A stretch of DNA of 9,867 nt from Ruminococcaceae bacterium UBA1772. GTDB lineage: Bacteria > Bacillota > Clostridia > Oscillospirales > Acutalibacteraceae. The stretch spans positions 1 to 9,867 of the forward strand of contig DCGS01000039.1 in the NCBI GenBank assembly GCA_002314645.1. Direction: 5' to 3'. Under the pieces are notes generated by a model. The model saw only the letters and a program-made list of their open reading frames with translations, made no database searches and was not told where the DNA came from. This document shows, one piece after another, positions 1 through 6,919 of this stretch. Position numbers and translations under genes: made by a program. Each line of letters opens with the position of its first letter. Positions within the stretch are counted from its first letter, which is position 1.

Positions 1-1616
1 CCCTTGCGCATGAACTGGAAGGTGTCGCCTACTTTAAGGTCTGTTGTGAGCGATTCATCCACTACAGCGTTTTCAAGAATTTCAAGAGAGTTAGGATTTA
101 AGTAATCCTTGAGTTCATGTGAGTCATCTGAAGGATTCTCAACGTTGAAGAGTCTGTCATAAAGACGAACTTCAACTTCCTTTGCAGTCTCTTTTGAAAC
201 CCAGTGAATTGTACCGCGAACCTTACGTCCGTCTGGTGTTTCACCGCCCTTTGACTCAGGGTCATATGTGCAGTGAAGGCATGTTACATTTCCGTCTTCA
301 TCCTGTTCAAATGAATTACAAGTAATGTAGTACGCACTCTTAAGTCTAACTTCATTGCCTGGGAAGAGTCTAAAGTACTTCTTAACAGGTTCAATCATGA
401 AGTCATCCTGCTCAACGTAAATTTCACGTGAGAATGTAATCTTAGTAGTTCCAAGCTCTGGCTTGTTTGGATGAATAGGTGTTTCTATTGTCTCTGTCTG
501 TCCTTCTGGATAGTTGTCAATTACGACCTTAAGAGGACGAAGAACAGCCATTGCACGTTCAGCGTTTTCGTTGAGGTTGTCACGAACACAAGCCTCAAGT
601 ACACCGAAGTCTACAATGCTGTATGCCTTTGAAACACCAATTCGGTCACAGAAGTCACGAATGGCAGCAGCAGGGAAACCGCGACGACGCATACCAGAAA
701 TTGTAACCATACGTGGGTCGTCCCAACCGTCAACGTAACCGTTGTTTACAAGGTAGAGTGAGCGACGCTTAGATGTTACGCAGTAGTTAAGGTTAAGTCT
801 TGCGAACTCAATCTGACGTGGCTGACGCTGTCCTAAAGTCTCTGCAACCTCGCACTCGTTAAGAACCCAGTCATAGAGTGGTCTGTGGTTCTCAAATTCA
901 AGTGAGCAAAGAGAATGTGTTACACCCTCTTTTGCATCCTCAAGAGGATGTGCAAAGTCGTACATTGGATAAACGCACCACTTGTCGCCCTGTCTGTAGT
1001 GAGAGAGATGAGCAATTCTGTAGATTACTGGGTCTCTCATATTTATGTTAGGTGAAGACATGTCAATTTTTGCACGAAGTACTCTTGTGCCATCTTCGAA
1101 TTCACCCTTTGTCATTCTTTCAAAGAGTTCTAAGTTCTCTTCAACTGTTCTGTCTCTGTATGGACTGTTCTTACCAGGTTCTGTAAGAGTACCGCGGTAC
1201 TCTCTCATTTCATCTGGAGATAAATCGCACACAAAGGCTTTACCCTTCTTAATGAGCTTAAGTGCACACTCATACATGAAGTCGAAGTAGTCAGATGCAT
1301 AGAGAGTTTCTGGAAGGTCCTCTCCAACGAGCCACTCAATATCCTCACGGATTGACTCTGCATATTCAACGTCTTCCTTACCAGGGTTTGTGTCATCAAG
1401 ACGAAGATTAAATGTGCCGTTATACTTCTTCTTAGTAGCCCAGTTAATGCAAATTGCCTTTGCATGACCTACATGAAGGTAACCGTTTGGCTCAGGTGGG
1501 AAACGAGTTTGTACGTGGTCATACACGCCGCTTTCCAAGTCTTCGTCTATAAAGTCATGAATGAAGTTACTGGTAATTTCAGCAGTTTCTTCTGCATTTA
1601 TAATTTCTTCAGCCAT
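1..1616 (-). CDS. glnS: Glutaminyl-tRNA synthetase (GlnRS), C-terminus cut by window edge
   Basis: Class I aminoacyl-tRNA synthetase that charges tRNA-Gln with glutamine using ATP in the cytoplasm. I translated 538 codons from an ATG at 1616-1614. The class I HIGH signature is seen as PPEPNGYLHVGH (residues about 40-51). The second ATP-binding loop reads VTSKRR (about 280-285), where E. coli has VMSKRK. GWDDPRM, SGMRRRGFPAAAIRDFC and GRKVRGTIHWVS follow in the order of E. coli GlnRS, the last lying in the C-terminal anticodon-binding beta-barrels. The reading frame leaves the window at FQFMRK, so by comparison with the roughly 554-residue E. coli enzyme about 25 residues are missing; a C-terminal YqeY-like fusion, known in some relatives, cannot be excluded. 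The start lies one base after the gltX stop, and GGGAG inside the last gltX codons can serve as ribosome binding site, so translation is probably coupled. Confidence 0.96.
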   Translation of the reverse strand, partial: MAEEIINAEETAEITSNFIHDFIDEDLESGVYDHVQTRFPPEPNGYLHVGHAKAICINWATKKKYNGTFNLRLDDTNPGKEDVEYAESIREDIEWLVGEDLPETLYASDYFDFMYECALKLIKKGKAFVCDLSPDEMREYRGTLTEPGKNSPYRDRTVEENLELFERMTKGEFEDGTRVLRAKIDMSSPNINMRDPVIYRIAHLSHYRQGDKWCVYPMYDFAHPLEDAKEGVTHSLCSLEFENHRPLYDWVLNECEVAETLGQRQPRQIEFARLNLNYCVTSKRRSLYLVNNGYVDGWDDPRMVTISGMRRRGFPAAAIRDFCDRIGVSKAYSIVDFGVLEACVRDNLNENAERAMAVLRPLKVVIDNYPEGQTETIETPIHPNKPELGTTKITFSREIYVEQDDFMIEPVKKYFRLFPGNEVRLKSAYYITCNSFEQDEDGNVTCLHCTYDPESKGGETPDGRKVRGTIHWVSKETAKEVEVRLYDRLFNVENPSDDSHELKDYLNPNSLEILENAVVDESLTTDLKVGDTFQFMRK

Positions 1617-1617
1617 C

Positions 1618-3279
1618 TTATTTCTCCCAAGCAGCAATTGCTGCATCAATTCTCTTATTTATTTCTTCTGCGCCAAGAATCTTCATAATGAAGTAAAGAT
1701 CTGGTGTGTTAGTTCTAGAAGTAAGGCTTACACGGATAATTGTTGAGACGTCGCCAATGTGTCCCTTGTAAGCGTCTGGGTTTGCCTTGTACTCCTTAAC
1801 GTTTGGAGTAAAGCCAAGTGGCTCGCAAAGATCTTTCATTCTCTGGAACCAAGTGTCCTTTTCATCTGCAAGGTCATATGCTTCCTTGTATGCTTTAAGA
1901 ACTGCTACTGCATCTTCACGGTTAATGTTCTCTGGAAGAACATCAAAGTCAGGTGTGTAGAGTTCATTGTAGAAGTATGCTACATACTCTGGAACGTCTG
2001 ACCACTTAGCAAGGTCCTTACGAGGCTTTGGATTTTCTCTGTCAATGTTGAGAATGTCTCTTGCCTTTGCCTTGTCTGCACTGAGAAGTTCAAAGAACTC
2101 TTTATTGTACTGCTCAGCCCATGCAAGTGTGTGCTCAAGAACCCAGTCAGCATTCTTTACGCAAATGACATTCTTTGAAATGTCATTGAATTTCATGAGG
2201 TCAAAGAGTGCACCAGAAACACTCATCTTTTTAAGGTTGAATGGGAACTGTGTAAGGTCTGCATCCTTATTAGCTCTTCTCCAGTCTTCAAAGTTTGAGT
2301 TTGCAAGAGTATAAAGATATTCAAGAACTGACTCTTTTGGGAATCCCTGCTCTGAATAGAACTCAACTGCAGCCTCTGGATCCTTTCTCTTTGAAAGCTT
2401 GCGTTTGTTTCCGTCGTCAAGCTTCATAATAGGAGCAATATGAGCATATTTTGGAACCTTGAAACCACAAGCCTTGAAAAGTTGAATGTGTGTTGGAACT
2501 GATGAAATCCATTCATCGCCACGGACAACGTGTGTAGTTCTCATGAGGTGGTCATCTACACAGTGTGCAAAATGGTATGTTGGAATTCCGTCTGTTTTAA
2601 GAAGAACAATATCAACAATGTTTTCAGGCATTTCAATTTTGCCCTTAATCATATCATCGAAAGTAATCTTTCCGTCTTCACGTCCAGGACTTCTAAGACG
2701 AAGTACATATGGAACACCTGCATCTACCTTTTCTTTTACTTCATCAAAAGAAAGGTTTCTGCACTTTGCATACTCACCATAATATCCTGGGAGTACACCA
2801 GCCTTTTCCTGTCCATCTCTTATTTCCTGTACCTCTTCAGCAGTGCAGAAGCAAGGATAAGCAAGTCCTTCTAAAACAAGCTTCTTTGCAAAGCACTGGT
2901 AAATTTCAGCACGCTGTGACTGTGTGTATGGGCCGTAGTTACCTGCTTCAGTACCGAAGCCTGTTACACCTTCAGTAACATCAATACCAAAGTCACGAAG
3001 ACCCTTTACAATACCGGATACACCGTCTTCTACTTCACGCTTTTTGTCTGTATCTTCAATTCTAAGATAGAACTGTCCGCCAGACACATCAGCTGTAAGC
3101 TTGGAAATAAGACCAGAGAAAAGACCACCAATGTGAAGATATCCTGTTGGTGAAGGTGCAAATCTTGTAACTCTTGCGCCTTCTTTTAGCCCTCTTTCAG
3201 GATAAAGTTCCTCATAGTATTCTGGTGTTTTATCTATTGTCGGAAACAGGAGTTCCGCAAGTTTTTCCATTTCTGTCAA
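1618..3279 (-). CDS. gltX: Glutamyl-tRNA synthetase (GluRS), long form
   Basis: Class I synthetase that attaches glutamate to tRNA-Glu; 553 residues. The signature is RFAPSPTGYLHIGG (residues 39-52), where HIGG is normal for GluRS, and the KMSKS-type loop is KLSKR (294-298). A CFC pair at 143-145 and Cys173 after a Tyr-rich stretch match the zinc-binding insert of bacterial GluRS. The protein is longer than the common 470-490 residue form, with about 35 extra N-terminal residues. The start is TTG: AGGAG sits 8 bases before it, whereas the in-frame ATG at 3270 is 17 bases from that site. It is the first gene of the pair with glnS, directly downstream of the promoter at 3325-3353. With a true GlnRS next door, this enzyme can be discriminating, charging only tRNA-Glu; that is inference. 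Confidence 0.96.
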   Translation of the reverse strand: MTEMEKLAELLFPTIDKTPEYYEELYPERGLKEGARVTRFAPSPTGYLHIGGLFSGLISKLTADVSGGQFYLRIEDTDKKREVEDGVSGIVKGLRDFGIDVTEGVTGFGTEAGNYGPYTQSQRAEIYQCFAKKLVLEGLAYPCFCTAEEVQEIRDGQEKAGVLPGYYGEYAKCRNLSFDEVKEKVDAGVPYVLRLRSPGREDGKITFDDMIKGKIEMPENIVDIVLLKTDGIPTYHFAHCVDDHLMRTTHVVRGDEWISSVPTHIQLFKACGFKVPKYAHIAPIMKLDDGNKRKLSKRKDPEAAVEFYSEQGFPKESVLEYLYTLANSNFEDWRRANKDADLTQFPFNLKKMSVSGALFDLMKFNDISKNVICVKNADWVLEHTLAWAEQYNKEFFELLSADKAKARDILNIDRENPKPRKDLAKWSDVPEYVAYFYNELYTPDFDVLPENINREDAVAVLKAYKEAYDLADEKDTWFQRMKDLCEPLGFTPNVKEYKANPDAYKGHIGDVSTIIRVSLTSRTNTPDLYFIMKILGAEEINKRIDAAIAAWEK

Positions 3280-3324
3280 TTTAAACGCTCCTAAAAATCA
3301 AAATTATAAAGTTATACATCGTCT

Positions 3325-3353
3325 ATTATATATAAATTACATCTTAATGTAAA
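3325..3353 (-). promoter_or_regulatory. Sigma-A promoter of gltX-glnS
   Basis: On the minus strand, TTTACA (3353-3348), a 17-base spacer and a perfect TATAAT (3330-3325). Transcription should begin near 3318, giving a leader of about 38 bases before the TTG start of gltX. That is too short for a T-box, so tRNA-sensing control looks unlikely here. Confidence 0.8.
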
Positions 3354-3371
3354 TAAAAAAGGCATATGGCA

Positions 3372-3400
3372 TTGAAAAAGATTTACCGTTATTTTATACT
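3372..3400 (+). promoter_or_regulatory. Sigma-A promoter of the acetyltransferase gene
   Basis: TTGAAA (3372-3377), a 17-base spacer and TATACT (3395-3400) on the plus strand. The start point would be near 3407, followed by GGAGGTG (3418-3424) and ATG at 3429. It lies inside the stretch that a longer reading of the downstream gene (ATG at 3366) would translate, which argues against that longer start. Confidence 0.72.
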
Positions 3401-3428
3401 TTATCCATACTGTTTTTGGAGGTGCAAA

Positions 3429-4073
3429 ATGAACCAGCACAAAAGACAAAGAGAAGGCCTACTCTACAAATCAAGCGGCACCATGCTCATTGACAGATGG
3501 AAGGCTAGGTTTCTTTTAAGATTCTATAACAACATGTTACCTTTCGACATGGTTCGTGCAACAATCATTTACAAACTCCTTGGAATAAAAGCCGGCCCTG
3601 GCGCCTTCTTTGAGCCACCATTCAGATGCGACTATGGTAAGAATATTAAAGTCGGCAAAATGACATACATAAACACTGGTTGTACAATACTCGACACAAA
3701 CAAAGTAACTATTGGTGAACACGTACTAATTGCTCCAAACGTATCCATATTTGCAGCAGGTCATCCAATAGATCCAAAAACTAGAAAAACGTCATATGAA
3801 TACGCGCTTCCAGTAACCATTGAAGACAATGTTTGGATTGGAGGAAACTCCGTCATTCTTCCAGGTGTAACCATAGGAAAAAACTCTGTAATAGGAGCAG
3901 GTTCAGTTGTCACAAAGGACATTCCCGAAAACGTAATTGCAGTGGGAAATCCATGCAGAGTTGTAAGGGAAATAACCGAAGAAGACAAGAACTATGCCTA
4001 CAAAAAAGAGAAGATAGATCCTATAGGGAAAAGAAAAATAAAGTGTTTAATTCGACTTCAGAAGTTTATATAA
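3429..4073 (+). CDS. Maltose/galactoside O-acetyltransferase-like hexapeptide-repeat enzyme
   Basis: Predicted cytoplasmic acetyltransferase of the LacA/Maa/NodL family, which moves acetyl from acetyl-CoA to a sugar hydroxyl; the substrate cannot be read from sequence. With this start the protein has 214 residues. The N-terminus (KRQREGLLYKS) matches the short maltose-acetyltransferase cap domain. Left-handed beta-helix hexapeptide repeats follow (for example IGEHVLIAPNVSIF and IEDNVWIGGNSVILPGVTIG). The catalytic His of the family fits AAGHPID (His112), and the end of the helix has the usual IGAGSVVTKDIPENVIAVGNPCRVV. An in-frame ATG at 3366 would add 21 residues, but it has a poor ribosome binding site and the promoter lies within that stretch; GGAGGTG at 3418-3424 decides for 3429. 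A basic C-terminal tail of about 30 residues lies beyond the repeat core. It is monocistronic and transcribed away from gltX. Confidence 0.88.
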   Translation: MNQHKRQREGLLYKSSGTMLIDRWKARFLLRFYNNMLPFDMVRATIIYKLLGIKAGPGAFFEPPFRCDYGKNIKVGKMTYINTGCTILDTNKVTIGEHVLIAPNVSIFAAGHPIDPKTRKTSYEYALPVTIEDNVWIGGNSVILPGVTIGKNSVIGAGSVVTKDIPENVIAVGNPCRVVREITEEDKNYAYKKEKIDPIGKRKIKCLIRLQKFI

Positions 4074-4074
4074 A

Positions 4075-4103
4075 AAAGGCCAGTTCATAAGAACTGGCTT
4101 TCT
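4075..4103. terminator. Bidirectional intrinsic terminator (acetyltransferase / bioY)
   Basis: Perfect 8-bp stem GCCAGTTC (4079-4086) and GAACTGGC (4091-4098) with loop ATAA. T-rich sequence follows on the plus strand and a run of T on the minus strand (AAAAAA at 4072-4077). It lies between the convergent stops of the acetyltransferase (4073) and bioY (4106) and can serve both. Confidence 0.88.
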
Positions 4104-4105
4104 TT

Positions 4106-4663
4106 TTACTTACTTTTCATTTTATCAATTTGTGGCATTACACGTTTTGCCACTGCTGCAAATATTACTGTTAAAATTCCATCGCCTGGAAGGAAAATTA
4201 AGAAGAGGTTAACTATTGCATATGCGAAAGTTACTGGCTTGCCCATGTACAAGTCCATTATGAGAATGCAGTAAACCATACCGAATACGTAGCAAACCAA
4301 AAGACCTGCAAATCCCGCAAGAATGTACCTTACAGTTGAAGGTTCTTTTCCCTTCTTTGCAATTAAACCTGTAACGAATGCTGCAAAAACAAATCCAATA
4401 ATATAGCCAAATGAAGGCTTAAACACGTATGAAGGACCGCCACCTGCAGTAAAAATTGGAACTCCAACAAGACCAATTACCATATATGCAAATGCAGAAA
4501 GTGCTCCAAGCTTTGGGCCAAGGATAAGACCTGCAAGCATTACCATTGTGTACTGGAATGTTATTGGCACAAGTGGTGTTGGAATTTTAATGAATGCACC
4601 TATTGCAATTAAAGCAACAAAAAGTGCACATGTCACCATTTCAAAAACTGATATCTTTTTCAT
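4106..4663 (-). CDS. bioY: BioY, biotin-specific S component of an ECF transporter
   Basis: Integral membrane protein of 185 residues that captures biotin for uptake and normally docks on an energy-coupling module (EcfT plus two ATPases). About six hydrophobic segments are visible. Family hallmarks include PLVPITFQYTMVMLAG in the N-terminal third, GLVGVPIF, and GGGPSYVFKPSFGYIIGF near residues 73-91. The start ATG at 4663 is preceded by AGGAG (4670-4674) at 6 bases. No EcfA or EcfT gene lies nearby, so it probably shares a general ECF module encoded elsewhere, as in other Bacillota (inference). The promoter carries a BirA-type operator, and birA is divergently transcribed, which fits biotin-responsive repression. 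Confidence 0.94.
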   Translation of the reverse strand: MKKISVFEMVTCALFVALIAIGAFIKIPTPLVPITFQYTMVMLAGLILGPKLGALSAFAYMVIGLVGVPIFTAGGGPSYVFKPSFGYIIGFVFAAFVTGLIAKKGKEPSTVRYILAGFAGLLVCYVFGMVYCILIMDLYMGKPVTFAYAIVNLFLIFLPGDGILTVIFAAVAKRVMPQIDKMKSK

Positions 4664-4674
4664 TTTTAGCTCCT

Positions 4675-4707
4675 ATTGTAAAGTCATAATTTTTGTTTCT
4701 TTACAAT
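4675..4707. promoter_or_regulatory. Perfect inverted repeat at bioY start point, candidate second BirA operator
   Basis: ATTGTAAAG (4675-4683), 15 bases, CTTTACAAT (4699-4707): 9-bp arms without mismatch. The outer TTGTAAA/TTTACAA is the same as in the BirA operator 20 bases away, but the inner base pair is G instead of C and the overall length is one base shorter. It covers the -10 box and predicted start site of bioY (about 4699). One arm is therefore largely untranscribed and the element should act as DNA, not as an RNA hairpin. Confidence 0.5.
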
Positions 4708-4734
4708 ACTAACATTTAACAAAACTATTGTCAA
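4706..4734 (-). promoter_or_regulatory. Sigma-A promoter of bioY
   Basis: Minus strand: TTGACA (4734-4729), 17-base spacer, TAGTAT (4711-4706), with an extended TGT directly before the -10. The -35 box falls inside the left half of the BirA-type operator at 4727-4760. Confidence 0.8.
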
Positions 4735-4760
4735 CCATTTATTCTTTTAAGGTTTACAAT
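4727..4760. promoter_or_regulatory. BirA (biotin repressor) operator shared by bioY and birA
   Basis: ATTGTCAACC (4727-4736), 14-base spacer, GGTTTACAAT (4751-4760). The arms are complementary at 9 of 10 positions and match the known bacterial BirA half-site TTGTWAACC with a 14-16 base spacing. The left arm contains the bioY -35 box (minus strand) and the right arm contains the birA -35 box (plus strand), so one bound BirA dimer could shut both promoters. Confidence 0.85.
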
Positions 4761-4781
4761 CTTCCACAAATATGTTAAAAT
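4753..4781 (+). promoter_or_regulatory. Sigma-A promoter of birA
   Basis: TTTACA (4753-4758), 17-base spacer, TAAAAT (4776-4781) with extended TGT at 4773-4775. The -35 box is part of the right operator half, implying autoregulation of birA. Confidence 0.75.
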
Positions 4782-4813
4782 CAACGTAATTACTACTATT
4801 TTGGAGAGTTGTC

Positions 4814-5797
4814 ATGACTAAATACAAAGTGTTAAAAATATTAAAACAAGAGAAAAACTCATACGTTTCTGGAGAAAAAATGAGTGAAGAACTTGGACTT
4901 AGCAGAATGGCCATAAGCACTGCCGTCAAAGCATTAAGACAGGAAGGATATGAAATTGAATCCATAACCAACAAGGGTTATCTTCTAAAAAATAAGCCAG
5001 ATTTACTAAATGTTGTTGAGGTGGAAGAATATCTTTCAAGTCCAAGAGAGAACATAATTGTATTTGACTCAATAGACTCAACAAACAACTATTTAAAAGA
5101 AAACTATATATCTCTTCCAAATGGAACAGTGGTTATAAGCAACGAGCAGACAGCAGGAAAAGGAAGACGTGGAAGAAGATTTGAGTCTCCTAAAGGAACA
5201 GGAATATACCTCTCCTATCTTTTAAAGCCTGAATGCCCACCATCTAACGTGTCTTCAGTTTCCGCTCTTGCCGCAATTGCAACTAAAAACGCAATAGACA
5301 AAACATGCGGTACCAAAGTCGACATAAAGTGGGTAAACGACCTTGTACTTGAGAGCAAAAAAATAACAGGCATTCTAACTGAAATGTCTGTTGAGGCTGA
5401 AAGTGGTCACATAGAATATTTAATTGTAGGTATTGGAATAAATGCAAATCAGAAAATTTCCGACTTCCCAGATGAAATAAAAGAAATTGCTGGATCCATC
5501 TACTCACAAACTAAAAACAAGGTACACAGAGCAGAGCTTTCCGCTAAATTAATTGAAGAACTCGACAAATTAAAAGACGAGGAATTTAAAGTCAACAAAG
5601 CACTTTTAGAAGAGTATAAAAAAGCTTGTATTTCCCTTAACAAGGACGTTCGCGTGGTTCGAGGAAGTGAAGACTACACAGCATTTTCAGTCGACATAAA
5701 CGACGACTTTTCACTCGAAATTAGACTTCCAAATGGTGAAGTAAAAACTGTTTCAAGTGGTGAAGTTTCCGTTCGTGGACTTTACGGTTACGTATAA
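4814..5797 (+). CDS. birA: Bifunctional biotin-protein ligase / biotin repressor
   Basis: Makes biotinyl-AMP from biotin and ATP, then transfers biotin to a lysine of biotin-dependent carboxylases; the long form with a DNA-binding domain also represses biotin genes. The 327 residues show an N-terminal winged helix (about 5-60, recognition region LGLSRMAISTAVKALRQEGY). The ligase core has GKGRRGR (115-121, adenylate-binding loop; E. coli has GRGRRG), KWVNDL with the catalytic-type Lys172 (172-177), TGILTE and IVGIGIN (204-210). A small SH3-like C-terminal domain occupies about 280-327. The presence of the helix-turn-helix makes this the repressor-type (group II) protein. ATG at 4814 follows GGAG (4803-4806) at 7 bases. 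Its own promoter overlaps the operator, and it ends at a bidirectional terminator facing rplL. Confidence 0.96.
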   Translation: MTKYKVLKILKQEKNSYVSGEKMSEELGLSRMAISTAVKALRQEGYEIESITNKGYLLKNKPDLLNVVEVEEYLSSPRENIIVFDSIDSTNNYLKENYISLPNGTVVISNEQTAGKGRRGRRFESPKGTGIYLSYLLKPECPPSNVSSVSALAAIATKNAIDKTCGTKVDIKWVNDLVLESKKITGILTEMSVEAESGHIEYLIVGIGINANQKISDFPDEIKEIAGSIYSQTKNKVHRAELSAKLIEELDKLKDEEFKVNKALLEEYKKACISLNKDVRVVRGSEDYTAFSVDINDDFSLEIRLPNGEVKTVSSGEVSVRGLYGYV

Positions 5798-5803
5798 AAG
5801 AAT

Positions 5804-5846
5804 AAAAAAATAAGAGGATACCATTTGGTATCCTCTTTATTTTTTG
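5804..5846. terminator. Bidirectional intrinsic terminator (birA / rplL)
   Basis: Perfect 11-bp stem AAGAGGATACC (5812-5822) and GGTATCCTCTT (5827-5837), loop ATTT. A run of A lies before it (5804-5810) and T-rich sequence after it (5838-5845). It separates the convergent birA (stop at 5797) and rplL (stop at 5867) and ends the stalk-protein transcript directly after rplL. Confidence 0.9.
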
Positions 5847-5866
5847 GAAATGTTGTAAAACTTAAA

Positions 5867-6244
5867 TTACTTAAGAGTAACTTTAGCGCCAACTTCTTCA
5901 AGCTTAGCCTTAGCAGCTTCTGCATCTTCCTTAGAAGCAGCTTCCTTGAGTACCTTTGGAGCACCGTCAACGATAGCCTTAGCTTCTGCAAGACCAAGAC
6001 CTGTGATTTCACGAACAGCCTTGATAACCTTAATCTTTTCAGCACCAACGTCTGTAAGTTCAATGTCGAACTCTGTCTTCTCAGCTGCTGCGTCTGCGCC
6101 ACCAGCTACTGGACCTGCTACTGCTACTGCAGCTGCTGCAGATACACCAAATTCATCCTCTACTGCGTGTACAAGCTCTGAAAGCTCGATAACTGTCATA
6201 GTTTTAATCTCTTCAAGAAGAGCTGTTACTTTCTCTGAAGCCAT
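5867..6244 (-). CDS. rplL: 50S ribosomal protein L7/L12
   Basis: Acidic stalk protein, present in several dimers on L10, which recruits and activates the GTPase translation factors. It has 125 residues, normal for the family. The N-terminal dimerisation domain (1-about 32, MASEKVTALLEEIKTMTVIELSELV) is followed by an Ala/Gly hinge (about 38-55) and a C-terminal globular domain ending GAKVTLK. This domain holds the factor-binding helix region KIKVIKAVREITGLGLAEAK. The reading frame stays open to a TTG at 6259, but that would overlap the ribosome binding site GGAGG (6253-6257), so ATG at 6244 is the start. It is the last gene of the rplJ-rplL unit. No rpoB follows, which is unusual. Confidence 0.97.
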   Translation of the reverse strand: MASEKVTALLEEIKTMTVIELSELVHAVEDEFGVSAAAAVAVAGPVAGGADAAAEKTEFDIELTDVGAEKIKVIKAVREITGLGLAEAKAIVDGAPKVLKEAASKEDAEAAKAKLEEVGAKVTLK

Positions 6245-6305
6245 TTTATTTTCCTCCAATAATAATTATTTTAATTTAGTTAATTTTTAAATAAGTTTGC
6301 AGAAA

Positions 6306-6899
6306 TTATTCTGCTGCTGCTTCTTCAGCAGGAGCCTCTTCAGCTGGTGCTGGAGCTGCTTCCTCTGCAGGAGCTGCTTCCTCAGCTGCAGGAGCTGGAA
6401 CTTCTTCACCGCTCTGGTCAACAACTGCCTGAATTACTCTAGCAAATGCTGCAATTGGAGCGTTGAATGCATTACATACAGTTGCAAGAAGGATATCCTT
6501 AGAAGGAAGTCCTGCAAGACTGTTGATTGTTGCAAGGTCGATTACTGCACCGTCCATGTAACCGCTCTTAATGTTGAAGCCGTCATGTCCGTCAGCAAAC
6601 TTCTTAAGAACTCTAGCTGCAGCAACGTGATCTTCCTTACTGATTGCAATAGCTGTTGTACCGTTAAGTACAGCATCAAGATCAGAAAGACCTACTTCCT
6701 CAGCTGCTCTCTTAAGAATTGAATTCTTTACAACTTTATACTCAACGTTTTCAGCACGAAGATCAGAACGAAGCTTTGTATCGTCTGCTACTGAAACGCC
6801 ACTGTATTCTACTACTACGCCTGCTACTGATCCGTTAAGTTTCTCAACAAGTTCAGCAACGGCCTGCTTTTTAGATTCAAGTGCTTTCTCGCTTGGCAA
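6306..6899 (-). CDS. rplJ: 50S ribosomal protein L10 with long Ala/Glu/Pro tail
   Basis: Forms the base of the ribosomal stalk: binds 23S rRNA next to L11 and carries the L12 dimers. As the L10-L12 complex it also binds its own leader RNA. The 197 residues begin MPSEKALESKKQAVAELVEKL and include VEYKVVKNSILKRAA and the conserved LPSKDILLATVCNAFNAPIA region (131-150) before the L12-binding helix. From about residue 164 an extra tail of some 34 residues of only A, E, P, V and G extends beyond the usual 165-175 residue length. The start is TTG at 6899, 7 bases after GGAGGTG (6907-6913); there is no ATG alternative nearby. A 6-bp hairpin (6299-6304 with 6309-6314) surrounds its stop codon but has no T run, so transcription should continue into rplL 61 bases on. 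Confidence 0.96.
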   Translation of the reverse strand: MPSEKALESKKQAVAELVEKLNGSVAGVVVEYSGVSVADDTKLRSDLRAENVEYKVVKNSILKRAAEEVGLSDLDAVLNGTTAIAISKEDHVAAARVLKKFADGHDGFNIKSGYMDGAVIDLATINSLAGLPSKDILLATVCNAFNAPIAAFARVIQAVVDQSGEEVPAPAAEEAAPAEEAAPAPAEEAPAEEAAAE

Positions 6900-6919
6900 A
6901 ATAATTCACCTCCAAAAAA

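Noticed and set aside
514..1290. Plus-strand open frames within glnS, and similar antisense frames in gltX and the ribosomal genes
   Set aside because: They lie opposite genes with clear family matches, lack good ribosome binding sites and have biased, repetitive compositions typical of antisense shadows.
3280..3324. Possible T-box leader in front of gltX
   Set aside because: The predicted leader is only about 38 bases, with no stem I, T-box sequence or terminator.
4675..4707. RNA hairpin or riboswitch in the bioY leader
   Set aside because: The predicted start site is near 4699, so one arm is mostly not transcribed; the repeat fits a DNA operator better.
6245..6259. Five-residue extension of L7/L12 from a TTG at 6259
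   Set aside because: The codon overlaps GGAGG at 6253-6257, which serves the ATG at 6244.
6299..6314. Terminator between rplJ and rplL
   Set aside because: The stem is only 6 bp, surrounds the stop codon and is not followed by a T run.
6306..6420. DNA repeat array in the 3' end of rplJ
   Set aside because: It is the codon-level result of the Ala/Glu/Pro tail; repeat units are irregular and there are no spacers, so it is not a CRISPR array or mobile repeat.
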